Origin: Erysipelotrichaceae bacterium
Lineage (GTDB): Bacteria; Bacillota_I; Bacilli_A; Erysipelotrichales; Erysipelotrichaceae
Length of the DNA stretch: 13,208 nucleotides
Assembly (NCBI GenBank): GCA_024709285.1
Contig: JANJWY010000214.1
Coordinates: forward strand, 1-13,208
Reading direction: 5' to 3'
In this document: positions 1 through 7,768 of the stretch, piece by piece
Position numbering within the stretch: the stretch's first letter is position 1
How the letters are laid out: every line of letters begins with the position of its first letter
Program-made: the position numbers and the translations under genes
Notes under the pieces: generated by a model
What the model saw: only the letters and a program-made list of their open reading frames with translations
The model's database searches: none
Told to the model about the DNA's origin: nothing

Positions 1-1064
1 TTCATCGTCTGTGCCAAAGAAAATGCTGCTGCCAGCGATGTGTTACCCGCGGGTCCACGCTCCATTCCCTCAACTTTTGCGAGTGCTTCAGTCATATAAA
101 ATACTTCCCCTTGCTTGACCAATACATAGCGATCCATATAACGCAAAGCTCTGGCCGCCGAGTATATCACATCCGAACGGTCCGGATAAATGGCAAAAGG
201 AAAGCCAAATCCCGTATGTCCGGTCGTAAACGATTTCCGATTAAAATCCACATCACTGGCCATATGCAACCCATGCAGATCCACGCTGGCCCCAATGATC
301 TGACAATGACAACCCGCCTTCTTTGCGCCACGTGCAGTTGCGGTCAGATTACCTCCACCGGCATGTGTCACCACGATTGCTGAAGGATCTTTACCTGTCA
401 ACCGACGGATATCCTCCACACATTCCAACCCCAGTGTTTCAAGTCCGGCGATACCGTACGGACTGTATAATGAGGCATTAAAATATCCGGTCTGATCAAG
501 CAAGTCTAAAAAAACGACAAACAACTCCGGACCGACGGAACATTGGACGACCTCAGCTCCATAAGCTTCGATCGCCCGGGCTTTCTCTACGATTTCCGGC
601 TGATAGACACCTTTTGAATCAAAACATTCCTGCACAATGATACACTTCATATTCAGTTTTGCGCACATTGCAGCAACTGCAGCACCATAATTTCCCGAAG
701 TTGCGGCAATCACGCCTTGATAACCCAGCTTTTTAGCATGATAAACACTGATAGCTGCGCGGCGGGCTTTGAAACTTCCCGACAAGTTGCATGCCTCATC
801 TTTTAGAAAAATGCGGGCACCAAACCCTGGTAAAGACAGCTTTTTAATCAGCCGGTTGATATTGGCAAGTTCGATCATCGGCGTTGAACCTACCCCCAGA
901 CTGCGTTGAATCCGTATCGCTTCTTCAATAGGATAACCAGTTTCTTCCATCATTTTTTCATAATCAAAAGCAATTTCCGATTGCTTGTATTTTACAAAAT
1001 CGACATCGATTGCTTTCTTTAAGATCTCTTGCTTGCGAGTGAGAATCGACTGTGCCTTATTCAT
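1..1064 (-). CDS. ortB: 2-amino-4-oxopentanoate thiolase beta subunit, 3' end missing
   Basis: The frame reads from ATG at 1064 leftward without a stop to the window edge. It gives 354 codons of a family usually about 470 residues long, so the C-terminal quarter is outside. The protein is a fold-type II PLP enzyme. The motif NLSGSFKARRAA carries the predicted Schiff-base lysine Lys99, followed by AATSGNYGAAVAA and a glycine-rich THAGGGNLTATA segment that should hold the PLP phosphate. With OrtA it cleaves 2-amino-4-oxopentanoate with CoA to alanine and acetyl-CoA, the last step of oxidative ornithine degradation. It overlaps ortA by 8 bases, and a GGGAGAG ribosome site lies inside the ortA end, so translation is probably coupled. 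PLP lyases of this fold look alike; the ord-ortA context makes the OrtB call firm. Confidence 0.93.
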   Translation of the reverse strand, partial: MNKAQSILTRKQEILKKAIDVDFVKYKQSEIAFDYEKMMEETGYPIEEAIRIQRSLGVGSTPMIELANINRLIKKLSLPGFGARIFLKDEACNLSGSFKARRAAISVYHAKKLGYQGVIAATSGNYGAAVAAMCAKLNMKCIIVQECFDSKGVYQPEIVEKARAIEAYGAEVVQCSVGPELFVVFLDLLDQTGYFNASLYSPYGIAGLETLGLECVEDIRRLTGKDPSAIVVTHAGGGNLTATARGAKKAGCHCQIIGASVDLHGLHMASDVDFNRKSFTTGHTGFGFPFAIYPDRSDVIYSAARALRYMDRYVLVKQGEVFYMTEALAKVEGMERGPAGNTSLAAAFSLAQTM

Positions 1065-1365
1065 AAGACTCTCCCATCAGTTCATCTCGCAACTGCTTTT
1101 CAATATAAGCGGTTAATGGCAAATAATCACCGAAGGAATGATGATAATTTGGCATGATGTCAATCAGTACCCCATGAATCATCCTTCCGGTTTTCGTTTG
1201 GATATGGCATGATTCACTGATTCTTCCTGTTTCATCCATAAGAAAACCCTTGATCCTCAAGCGAAAATCCGTTGTCTGAGTATCTTGGGGAATATTTGAT
1301 TGCCGCTGCTCCGCTGACAGGAATATCTGCTCTATCAATACCCATTCACCTTTTTTGGCTAGCAT
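1057..1365 (-). CDS. ortA: 2-amino-4-oxopentanoate thiolase alpha subunit
   Basis: This small 102-residue protein matches OrtA in size and position. The small subunit has no cofactor motif of its own and works with the PLP-bearing OrtB to thiolyse 2-amino-4-oxopentanoate. Visible landmarks are KKGEWV near the start, the central RLRIKGFL and RMIHGVLIDIMPNYHHSFGDY, and a charged C-terminus; I see no signal peptide or membrane segment. The start at 1365 is supported by a GAGGAAG ribosome site just upstream. The gene overlaps the end of ord by 7 bases and the start of ortB by 8, so the three genes form one transcription unit. The call rests mainly on gene order ord-ortA-ortB and size, plus an overall resemblance to OrtA. 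Confidence 0.9.
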   Translation of the reverse strand: MLAKKGEWVLIEQIFLSAEQRQSNIPQDTQTTDFRLRIKGFLMDETGRISESCHIQTKTGRMIHGVLIDIMPNYHHSFGDYLPLTAYIEKQLRDELMGESYE

Positions 1366-2405
1366 AGTTCTTCCTCAAGATATAAGCGCATATCCCCTAA
1401 AATCGCTCTTGGCAACGGCAGATCAAGCATAGTTTTAATGCCAGGTTTGGCATTGATCACAGCCGGAATACTGTTGATGGCCATTGCAATCGTACCGATT
1501 CCGCCGTCGACTTCCGGTGTGATAACCATTGATACCGGAGGTGTACCAACGATTGTAATATAATCTCCCGTTGATATTCCTTCACTTTGAGGCTCTACCT
1601 GCTGGGGATGTTTCAGAGTGATAAACGGATAATCATTAACAAAAGCAGTCGCAATCATATCACAACCGGCTACATCACCGGCATCCACGGTTGCATGCGG
1701 TGCAACACGGTTGATCGTAGATACGATCGGACGGTTCTTAATTTCGACTTTATCAAAATCGGTGTGAAACGCCTCAGACATCATAGCCATGCTCTGATCA
1801 AATCCGACATGACCGGCCAACGTCCCTTCTTTCTGTCGCTGATAAAACTGCGCGACCGAGATTCCGACACCTTGTTCATGCATGACGGATTTGCCAAAAG
1901 GAGATAATGAATTGACGCGGCTGACCTCGATTTTCTCAACATTGGTACATACCGAAGTTAAGGCGATGACAAGCGCATCCATCATAAATCCCGGATTGAT
2001 CCCCGTCCCTAACACGGTCACCCCATATTCTTTAGCTTTTCGATGAATCAAATCCGCAATATCCTTATCTGCCGCCGATGGATAAGACATTTCCTCAGCA
2101 ATCGAAATTACATTCATTCTTCTTTCAATACATGCCAGAATCTTATCTTTCGAAGTCTTTACAAATGAATCCGTACACAGAATTGCCACATCTGCATTTG
2201 TCTGACTTAATCCTTCTTCTTCATTCTGAATAATTAATCCACAGGGGTTCAACAGTTCGACAAGCTGGTCGACTCTGCGTCCGACTTTATCCCCTCTGGC
2301 AATGACCGTTGTGATTTCAACACCTTTTTTCATTGACAAAGCCTTGATTACTCCAACGCCCATCGCACCAATGCCCCATACACATACACGAATTGATCTG
2401 CTCAT
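1359..2405 (-). CDS. ord: 2,4-diaminopentanoate dehydrogenase
   Basis: This 348-residue soluble enzyme oxidatively deaminates 2,4-diaminopentanoate to 2-amino-4-oxopentanoate with NAD(P)+. That is the middle step between ornithine aminomutase (OraSE) and the OrtAB thiolase. An N-terminal Rossmann fold is visible: VCVWGIGAMG at about residues 7-16 fits the GxGxxG dinucleotide motif. A dihydrodipicolinate-reductase-like C-terminal half follows, with GTGINPGFMMDAL and the NSLSPFGKSVMHEQGVGIS segment typical of this family. The length is normal. The ATG at 2405 has a strong AAAGGAG site 8 bases upstream. It is the first gene of the unit, with its own predicted promoter and a cre-like site in the short gap behind the RND terminator. 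A generic DapB-like dehydrogenase is the alternative, but the ortAB neighbours make that unlikely. Confidence 0.93.
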   Translation of the reverse strand: MSRSIRVCVWGIGAMGVGVIKALSMKKGVEITTVIARGDKVGRRVDQLVELLNPCGLIIQNEEEGLSQTNADVAILCTDSFVKTSKDKILACIERRMNVISIAEEMSYPSAADKDIADLIHRKAKEYGVTVLGTGINPGFMMDALVIALTSVCTNVEKIEVSRVNSLSPFGKSVMHEQGVGISVAQFYQRQKEGTLAGHVGFDQSMAMMSEAFHTDFDKVEIKNRPIVSTINRVAPHATVDAGDVAGCDMIATAFVNDYPFITLKHPQQVEPQSEGISTGDYITIVGTPPVSMVITPEVDGGIGTIAMAINSIPAVINAKPGIKTMLDLPLPRAILGDMRLYLEEELC

Positions 2406-2421
2406 AGTTTTTCTCCTTTGA

Positions 2422-2435
2422 TGTAAACGCTTTCC
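2422..2435. promoter_or_regulatory. Predicted cre (CcpA) site of the ord operon
   Basis: TGTAAACGCTTTCC on the plus strand fits the cre consensus TGWAANCGNTNWCA at every fixed position except the last. It lies 17 bases upstream of the ord start codon and just downstream of, or at, the predicted transcription start. That position would suit roadblock-type repression by CcpA when sugars are plentiful. No CcpA gene is visible here, so binding is inference. Confidence 0.5.
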
Positions 2436-2441
2436 TCTTCT

Positions 2442-2470
2442 ATTTTAGCTTAAAAAAAGGGATTTTTTAA
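2442..2470 (-). promoter_or_regulatory. Candidate promoter of ord-ortA-ortB
   Basis: On the minus strand TTAAAA (2470-2465, weak -35) lies 17 bases before TAAAAT (2447-2442, 5 of 6 to the -10 consensus). Transcription would start near 2435, at the edge of the cre-like site. The -35 lies in the terminator hairpin of the upstream RND operon. The -35 is poor, so confidence is modest. Confidence 0.4.
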
Positions 2471-2475
2471 CCCCT
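2452..2475 (-). terminator. Intrinsic terminator of the tetR-MFP-RND operon
   Basis: Read on the minus strand, AGGGGTT pairs with AATCCCT around an AAAA loop (7 bp including one G-U), followed by seven T. The G-U pair exists only in the minus-strand RNA, which supports that orientation. The RND stop codon lies in the hairpin itself. Confidence 0.75.
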
Positions 2476-5400
2476 GTTTTCTTTAATGATCAAATGATAT
2501 AATACCGGGACGATAACCATTGTCAAAATCGTCGACATCAGCAATCCAAAGAACAACACCAAAGCCATCGGTGCCGTCATCGGATCCTTTGAAACGATCA
2601 ACGGTACCAACCCGATACAAGTGGTCAGCGTTGTAAGCATGATCGGACGATAGCGCGCATCCACCGCATCCTTACAACTTCCTATGACCGATTTACCCAA
2701 ACGAACCCCTTCATCCATGACTTCCATCAGCAAAATACCATTGTTAACCACGATTCCGATCAAACTGACCGCACCCAGCAGAGCCATCGCCTGAATGTCA
2801 ATCTGGAAAATGTACAAGCCGAGAAATACGCCTGTCAAAGATAGCGGAATACTTGTCATAATGATCAGCGGTTTAGAAAGTTTGTCAAACTGGACCAGCA
2901 ATATCATATAGATCAAAGCTATGACAATCAAAGCCGAAATTCCAAGATTGGAAACCAAATCCGTGATGTTTTTTAGCTCACCTTTATAATCAATCGCACT
3001 GTCTCCAATCAGCATATCATCTGTTAGCAAGTCTTTAAACGCAAGTTCGATGGTTGCGGCCGAATATCCGGGCAGAACATCCGCAAGTACGGTTACCGTA
3101 CGCTTACGATTTTGCCGATAGATTGAAGGCAATGTCGCTTGAATATCGACACGTGCCAACTGACTTAACTGCATATAAGCATTCGTTGCCGAAGATTTAA
3201 TGGGTAAGCGATACAATTGTTCAAGCGAGTTGATATCTGCTCTGACCATTATGTCCATCTCAGTTCCGCCGGATTTAAATCCGGAAGGTGTTGCCCCCAT
3301 CAAAGCAGTATTGATTTGCTTAACGATGTCATACTTCAAAATCCCGCTGGTCGCCAGATAATCCTCATCGATCCGTACCACATACTCATATTCCTTTGAT
3401 ACAAATGAATCACGAATGGACGTTGTCCCTTCGATCGTCGCAAGCAGCTGGCGGATATTTGCCGAAGTAGCGAGCAAGTCATCGAGATCCTCACCATTAA
3501 GAGCAAACACCAGTTTTGCCTCGACCGGCATTGCATATTCAAGATAACGAACTTCAACTTTAGCTCCGACTATCGTTTCATTGATTTTCTGTTGAATGGC
3601 AAATCCGATTGCTTCATTGCTTTCAAATTCACTATCGGTCAGATCAATGGTTAACAGCAACTGTGCAACATCCGCTGCCGGGCTGCTGTTGACCACCGTG
3701 ATAAAAAACTTCGGTAAACCGGTACCCACGGCAGATGTAACACTTTTTACCTCTTTAAATTCCTTTACCAACGCATAAATCTGATCATGGATCTGTGCTG
3801 TTTTCTCTAGCGATGCCGACTCAGCCTCAACATTGATATAAATCACCGGTTTATCGGAGTATGGAAAGAAACTCATGTTTAACTGCGTAAACAGAAGTGC
3901 GGCAATCAGCAATGTGCCGAAGGCAAGTGCAATTGCCGATTTCGGATACCGTAATCCGGCAATCAGCATTTCATCAAAGAAACGCCGGGTCAACGAGCGA
4001 CGCGTTTTCTCGATGCGCTGCTGACTTTCCGGCTTGAAGAACAGATAAGCAAACACCGGAAGGATAAGCATCGCCGTAAAGTACGAAGCAACCAAAGTAG
4101 AAATAATCACGATCGGAATCGTGGCCACGGTTTTTCCGATGACTCCGGGAATAAACAGCAAAATGCCAAAAGTTACGATCGTTGTGAGTGTGGAAGTAAA
4201 TATCGGTCGGGATGTTTCTTTGACTGCCCCTTCGATTGCTGACAGTTTCTCTTCCCCGTCATTTAATCGGCTTTGAATCGCTTCACAAATGACAATTCCG
4301 TTATCAACCAGAATGCCTAATGAAATGATAAGTGCCGCAATCGATATAAAGTGAAACTCGATTTTCAAAACGTACATGACGATGAAAGTCACCAGAATGG
4401 ATATTGGCAAGATGATGGACATGATCAAGGCATTGCGAAGATGAACACCAATCATAACGATGATTACGATCAAAACGACACTTTCCCACAAGTTAAAGAT
4501 AAATGAGTTGATAGATCGGTCTATATCCTCCGGCGAGTAAGTCACTTCCGTGAATTCAATATCCTCAGGTACCTGAGATTTCATTTTGTCGATAACTTTC
4601 CGGACATTTGCACCGATAATGACCGCATTGGTATCACTTTCAAAATAACCGGTAAGCAATACAGCATTTTGACCGTTATGCTGAAAATAATATTGATTTT
4701 TCGCCTCGATGCTTACCGTAGCGACATCCTTCAGACGGACAAACCCGACTTGTTCCATCGAGCCGCTGATAACGATGTTTTCGATATCTTTGAGCGTTTC
4801 AAAGGTAGCCGGTGTCTGTACATTGATTTTTGAATCATCGTAATCGATCGAACCGGAAGGAATGGTCAGATTCTGTGCTTGCAATAAGCCGACAATCGTC
4901 TCCATGGAAACCCGATACAAATATAAATCGTCGATGTTGACTTCGATGACCACTTGTTTCTCAAGGTTGCCATCAATATCCACCCGTGTCACACCATTGA
5001 CTTGCTCGATTTCGGATTGTATGTTTAAAGCATATGAAACCAAATCATCCATATCGTATTCATCATTGGATAAAGAAATGATAAACTGCGGAACCTCAGT
5101 TAGATCGGTCTTGATGACACTCTCCATGGCCAATGGCGGCAACTCTTTTTGCACATCTGCCATCAGCTCTCGGACATGAGCCATCGCTACATCCGCATCA
5201 ACATCGATTTTAAACATGATGACGACAACCGAAGCGCTGTTGACCGAATATGAGTTAAGAACATCGATACCCGCCAAACGACTGAGCTTATCTTCGATTT
5301 TCTTTGTTACCATTTCTTCAACTTCACTTGAAGTTGCTCCGGGATAAACGGTTGTGATCATGGCTGCCGGAAGATTGGTGTTGGGATTTTCCTGCTTGGG

Positions 5401-5499
5401 AATCAGATAATAACTATACATGCCAAAAAAGATAACAAATGTTAATGACAATATGACGATCTGTCTTTTCTGTATGAATAATTTTACTAACTTACTCAT
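2467..5499 (-). CDS. RND-family efflux permease
   Basis: This inner-membrane proton-driven transporter has 1010 residues, normal for an RND permease. The two-fold RND layout is visible: an N-terminal membrane helix (about 14-32), a large extracytoplasmic loop, a helix cluster at about 335-490, a second large loop, and a last cluster at about 855-1005. The helix-4 proton-relay motif reads LVDNGIV with Asp399; the AcrB pair Asp-Asp is here Asp-Asn. In helix 10 VVNNGILLMEV has Asn919 where AcrB has Lys940. An in-frame TTG at 5517 would add six residues, but the ATG at 5499 is preferred: it overlaps the preceding stop as ATGAGTAA and fits the usual N-terminus. It is the last gene after tetR and the fusion protein. 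The substrate cannot be told from sequence; drugs, fatty or bile acids, or metals are possible. Confidence 0.92.
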   Translation of the reverse strand: MSKLVKLFIQKRQIVILSLTFVIFFGMYSYYLIPKQENPNTNLPAAMITTVYPGATSSEVEEMVTKKIEDKLSRLAGIDVLNSYSVNSASVVVIMFKIDVDADVAMAHVRELMADVQKELPPLAMESVIKTDLTEVPQFIISLSNDEYDMDDLVSYALNIQSEIEQVNGVTRVDIDGNLEKQVVIEVNIDDLYLYRVSMETIVGLLQAQNLTIPSGSIDYDDSKINVQTPATFETLKDIENIVISGSMEQVGFVRLKDVATVSIEAKNQYYFQHNGQNAVLLTGYFESDTNAVIIGANVRKVIDKMKSQVPEDIEFTEVTYSPEDIDRSINSFIFNLWESVVLIVIIVMIGVHLRNALIMSIILPISILVTFIVMYVLKIEFHFISIAALIISLGILVDNGIVICEAIQSRLNDGEEKLSAIEGAVKETSRPIFTSTLTTIVTFGILLFIPGVIGKTVATIPIVIISTLVASYFTAMLILPVFAYLFFKPESQQRIEKTRRSLTRRFFDEMLIAGLRYPKSAIALAFGTLLIAALLFTQLNMSFFPYSDKPVIYINVEAESASLEKTAQIHDQIYALVKEFKEVKSVTSAVGTGLPKFFITVVNSSPAADVAQLLLTIDLTDSEFESNEAIGFAIQQKINETIVGAKVEVRYLEYAMPVEAKLVFALNGEDLDDLLATSANIRQLLATIEGTTSIRDSFVSKEYEYVVRIDEDYLATSGILKYDIVKQINTALMGATPSGFKSGGTEMDIMVRADINSLEQLYRLPIKSSATNAYMQLSQLARVDIQATLPSIYRQNRKRTVTVLADVLPGYSAATIELAFKDLLTDDMLIGDSAIDYKGELKNITDLVSNLGISALIVIALIYMILLVQFDKLSKPLIIMTSIPLSLTGVFLGLYIFQIDIQAMALLGAVSLIGIVVNNGILLMEVMDEGVRLGKSVIGSCKDAVDARYRPIMLTTLTTCIGLVPLIVSKDPMTAPMALVLFFGLLMSTILTMVIVPVLYHLIIKENRG

Positions 5500-6799
5500 T
5501 CTCGAAAACCTCGGCAATCTTAACTTTTACTCCTGGACGGACCAAACGGCCACCTTCAATGACCACCAAATCACCGGATGTTAAACCGGTCGTAAGCACC
5601 ATTTGATTATTGATCGTGGTTAAGGATACTTTGCGTTTGACGATACGGTCATCAACGACGATATACACAAAATCCTCACCGTCGTTTTGAATGGTATTGA
5701 GCATCAGCCAAATCCCGGTGCGTTCACCAAGATCGATGGATACACCGGCCGTTTCACCGATATTTACCTGAGTGTAATCATCGATGGAAACATAGGCTTG
5801 ATATGTCCGGCTGGTAGAATCCGGAATTTTGGATATTTCATACACCTTACCGAAATAACTGACTTGATTCACGGTGATTTCTGCAGTCTGACCGGTCTTG
5901 ATGGTATTGATCATTGTCTGAGAAATACCAATGACCGCCGACATCTGATAGGACGAAACAACGACGACCGGTGCTAATGGAGTGGCGAGTTCACCGCTGC
6001 TAGAAACTACTTTGACAATGAAACCATCCATGCTGGCATATAACCGCGTGGATTCCAAGTTATTGTTGGCGTAAGTCAAGTTATTTTGAGCAATCGTATA
6101 CTGAGAATTTGCGGCATCATAACTCGCTTTCGCTGCCTGATAACGGGAATAAGCGATTTCAACCTCAACGGGCGTTCCATTGGCAACAGATGCATAATAT
6201 TCGGCCCTGGCAGCGTTAGCCTCTGCATTTTTCGAGGTATAATCTACAAATGATGCGTTAGCTTGGACAGATCCTTCGCCAAATTCAGCCAGGTCTGACT
6301 GATATTGTTCATACGCCTGATCAGCAATGACTTGTTTCGCTAAGTAATCTTGCTTTAATTCCTCTAATTCTTGATCCGCAGTTTCCTTTTTATTGAGATA
6401 ATCTTGCTCTTCCGCCTTCATGTTTGCAGCCGCCTGCTTGCGCGCAGAGTCAGCAGCTTTGAGATTTTCCTGAGCATTTCGCACTTGAATCTGAGCCTGT
6501 TGAGAATCAATGGATGCCAGCAGTGTTCCTTTTTTGACATCCTGTCCTTCAGTGACATACACCCTCTCAATAGTGCCGATGGTTGCAAATGTTGCCTGCT
6601 GCAACGACTTGGGCTGAATGACACCGATATATTTAGCGAATTCATCGTTTGCTGTTTCGCTGATTCTCAATACATTGACCTGTGTCACTTTTTCATCAAT
6701 GACTTCCGGTTCTTCTTGTGCAGAAAAGAGAATCGATATTCCGATTCCCGTGAGTACTACAAGGATTATGACAATGATTTGCCATCTATTTTTTCTCAT
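5492..6799 (-). CDS. RND efflux membrane fusion (periplasmic-adaptor-type) protein
   Basis: This 435-residue HlyD/AcrA-type adaptor should link to the RND permease encoded next to it. Residues 7-27 form an uncleaved membrane anchor (WQIIVIILVVLTGIGISILF), with no lipobox cysteine. A half-lipoyl segment follows (about 70-100, with VYVTEGQDVKKGTLLASID). A long Ala/Gln/Glu-rich alpha-hairpin coiled coil spans about 100-250, then the second lipoyl half (STRLYASMDGFIVKVVSSSGELA), a beta-barrel, and a membrane-proximal domain ending in GLTSGDLVVIEGGRLVRPG. The start ATG overlaps the tetR end by 14 bases and is preceded by a GGGGG ribosome site. The gene overlaps the permease start by 8 bases, so all three are co-transcribed. 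In a Gram-positive cell there is no outer membrane for a TolC partner, and none is encoded here. Confidence 0.92.
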   Translation of the reverse strand: MRKNRWQIIVIILVVLTGIGISILFSAQEEPEVIDEKVTQVNVLRISETANDEFAKYIGVIQPKSLQQATFATIGTIERVYVTEGQDVKKGTLLASIDSQQAQIQVRNAQENLKAADSARKQAAANMKAEEQDYLNKKETADQELEELKQDYLAKQVIADQAYEQYQSDLAEFGEGSVQANASFVDYTSKNAEANAARAEYYASVANGTPVEVEIAYSRYQAAKASYDAANSQYTIAQNNLTYANNNLESTRLYASMDGFIVKVVSSSGELATPLAPVVVVSSYQMSAVIGISQTMINTIKTGQTAEITVNQVSYFGKVYEISKIPDSTSRTYQAYVSIDDYTQVNIGETAGVSIDLGERTGIWLMLNTIQNDGEDFVYIVVDDRIVKRKVSLTTINNQMVLTTGLTSGDLVVIEGGRLVRPGVKVKIAEVFENE

Positions 6800-7412
6800 A
6801 ATGTAATTCCCCCGCTGATATCATCAGTGTAAAAAGATTGAGATAAGTCATGATCATCCATTCGATTTCTTCTTGCGTGCTTTGTTGCGAATCTTCAAAA
6901 AGCCGGACCAATCCGCAGAAAACGGAACTTGCCAGCATCGAAGTGATCATGTCCGTCCTGCGATCAAACAAATCAACTTGCGAAAACCAGCGTTCTACCA
7001 TGACTGTCATGATTTTTTTGATAGAGCCCACGACCTGATCGGCCATCCGCTGATGTCGTATAAGAGTAAGAAATTCTTTTCTCTCCGTTTCAAACACATG
7101 AGCAAATCCCATGGATAACCGCCGGATCCTTGAATCAAACTCAGCGCTCCGGCCTTGTTCTTTCGAAATATTGACCGGAAGATTATTTATTTCTCCAGTT
7201 ATGATTTTATCAAGTTTGTCAATTGTTGATGAAAGCAGCGCATCCGCCAAGTCTTCTTTGTTTTTAAAGTAGCGATAAAGGTTTCCAACGGTCATATGTG
7301 CGGCCTTCGCAATATTGCGCATTGATGCACCTTCAAAACCATTGACATAAAATTCGTGTCGTGCAGATTTTATGATCGACTCTCTCAGTTCAGGTTTAAG
7401 GATTTGAGCCAT
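6786..7412 (-). CDS. TetR-family transcriptional regulator of the efflux operon
   Basis: This 208-residue regulator has a typical TetR N-terminal helix-turn-helix at about residues 9-56. It includes ARHEFYVNGFEGASMRNIAKAAHMTVGNLYRYFKNKEDLADAL, with the family signatures G-F-x-x-x-S-x-x-x-I-A and GNLYRYFKNKEDL. The remainder is a variable helical ligand-binding and dimerisation domain whose effector cannot be read from sequence. The start at 7412 has an excellent AAGGAGG site 7 bases upstream. It is the first gene of a unit with the adaptor and permease, and a perfect palindrome covers its own -10. The simplest inference is an autoregulated repressor relieved by a pump substrate. Activators of this family exist but are rarer. 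Confidence 0.93.
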   Translation of the reverse strand: MAQILKPELRESIIKSARHEFYVNGFEGASMRNIAKAAHMTVGNLYRYFKNKEDLADALLSSTIDKLDKIITGEINNLPVNISKEQGRSAEFDSRIRRLSMGFAHVFETERKEFLTLIRHQRMADQVVGSIKKIMTVMVERWFSQVDLFDRRTDMITSMLASSVFCGLVRLFEDSQQSTQEEIEWMIMTYLNLFTLMISAGELHYEKK

Positions 7413-7429
7413 AGTGAATCCTCCTTACT

Positions 7430-7444
7430 TATACTATTAGTATA
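7430..7444. promoter_or_regulatory. 15-bp palindrome, predicted TetR operator
   Basis: TATACTA-T-TAGTATA is a perfect 7-bp inverted repeat around one central base, 18 bases upstream of the tetR start codon. One arm contains the predicted -10 hexamer, so a bound dimer would block RNA polymerase. The size and symmetry suit TetR-family operators. Confidence 0.7.
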
Positions 7445-7467
7445 CACCTGTTCACTGCTGACATCAA
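7439..7467 (-). promoter_or_regulatory. Promoter of the tetR-MFP-RND operon
   Basis: On the minus strand TTGATG (7467-7462) and TATACT (7444-7439) are separated by exactly 17 bases, matching sigma-A hexamers at 4 and 5 of 6 positions. The -10 lies inside the palindrome, and the -35 abuts the T-tract of the rpsO terminator. Confidence 0.65.
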
Positions 7468-7490
7468 ATAAAAAAGTCGTTTCCGACTTT
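7468..7490 (-). terminator. Intrinsic terminator of rpsO
   Basis: The minus strand reads AAAGTCG-GAAA-CGACTTT followed by a T-rich tail (TTTATTT). It is a perfect 7-bp stem with a stable GAAA tetraloop, 8 bases after the rpsO stop codon. Confidence 0.88.
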
Positions 7491-7498
7491 CTTACGAA

Positions 7499-7765
7499 TT
7501 ACTTTCTTAAGTTCAGGCGACTGACTAATTCACGATAGCGATTGACATCACTGTTGCGAAGATAAGTCAGAAAGCTCCGGCGTTGACCAACCATTTTCAA
7601 TAATCCGCGCAGTGAATGGAAATCCTTCCTGTGAACTTTCAAGTGTTCTGTCAAGACGTTGATTTTCGTCGTCAATACAGCTACTTGAACTTCAACAGAA
7701 CCGGTGTCACCTTCAGTGCGAGCGAATTCTTTAATGATCGCCTGCTTTTGTTCTTTTGAAATCAT
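7499..7765 (-). CDS. rpsO: 30S ribosomal protein S15
   Basis: This is ribosomal protein S15, a primary binder of the 16S rRNA central domain. At 88 residues (89 from the earlier ATG) it has the family's standard length. Conserved stretches include EFARTEGDTGSVEVQVAVLT, HRKDFHSLRGLLKMVGQRRSFLTYLR and YRELVSRLNLRK. Two adjacent ATG codons begin at 7768 and 7765. The second is preferred because GGAGG is 6 bases away, against 3 for the first. The gene is flanked by its own promoter and terminator and is therefore monocistronic. In many bacteria rpsO is followed by pnp; here an efflux operon follows instead. Confidence 0.98.
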   Translation of the reverse strand: MISKEQKQAIIKEFARTEGDTGSVEVQVAVLTTKINVLTEHLKVHRKDFHSLRGLLKMVGQRRSFLTYLRNSDVNRYRELVSRLNLRK

Positions 7766-7768
7766 CAT

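Noticed and set aside
111..383. Plus-strand open frame of 90 codons
   Set aside because: It is antisense to ortB, which has clear PLP-enzyme motifs in the other direction; no ribosome site or family resemblance.
4862..5179. Plus-strand open frame of 105 codons inside the RND permease
   Set aside because: Antisense shadow of the RND coding sequence, Ser/Thr-rich low-meaning translation, no start signal.
5500..5517. Earlier TTG start for the RND permease
   Set aside because: It would add six residues and enlarge the overlap with the adaptor gene; the ATG at 5499 in an ATGAGTAA junction is the usual arrangement.
6815..6827. Small inverted repeat CTGAT-ATC-ATCAG at the end of tetR
   Set aside because: Only 5 bp with no T-tract. 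It is inside the tetR coding region and beside the adaptor ribosome site, so it is not a terminator; any effect on translation is guesswork.
6371..6832. Plus-strand open frame of 153 codons opposite the adaptor gene
   Set aside because: The longest shadow frame in the window. It lies opposite the strongly biased coiled-coil coding region, has no promoter or ribosome site, and its translation resembles no family.
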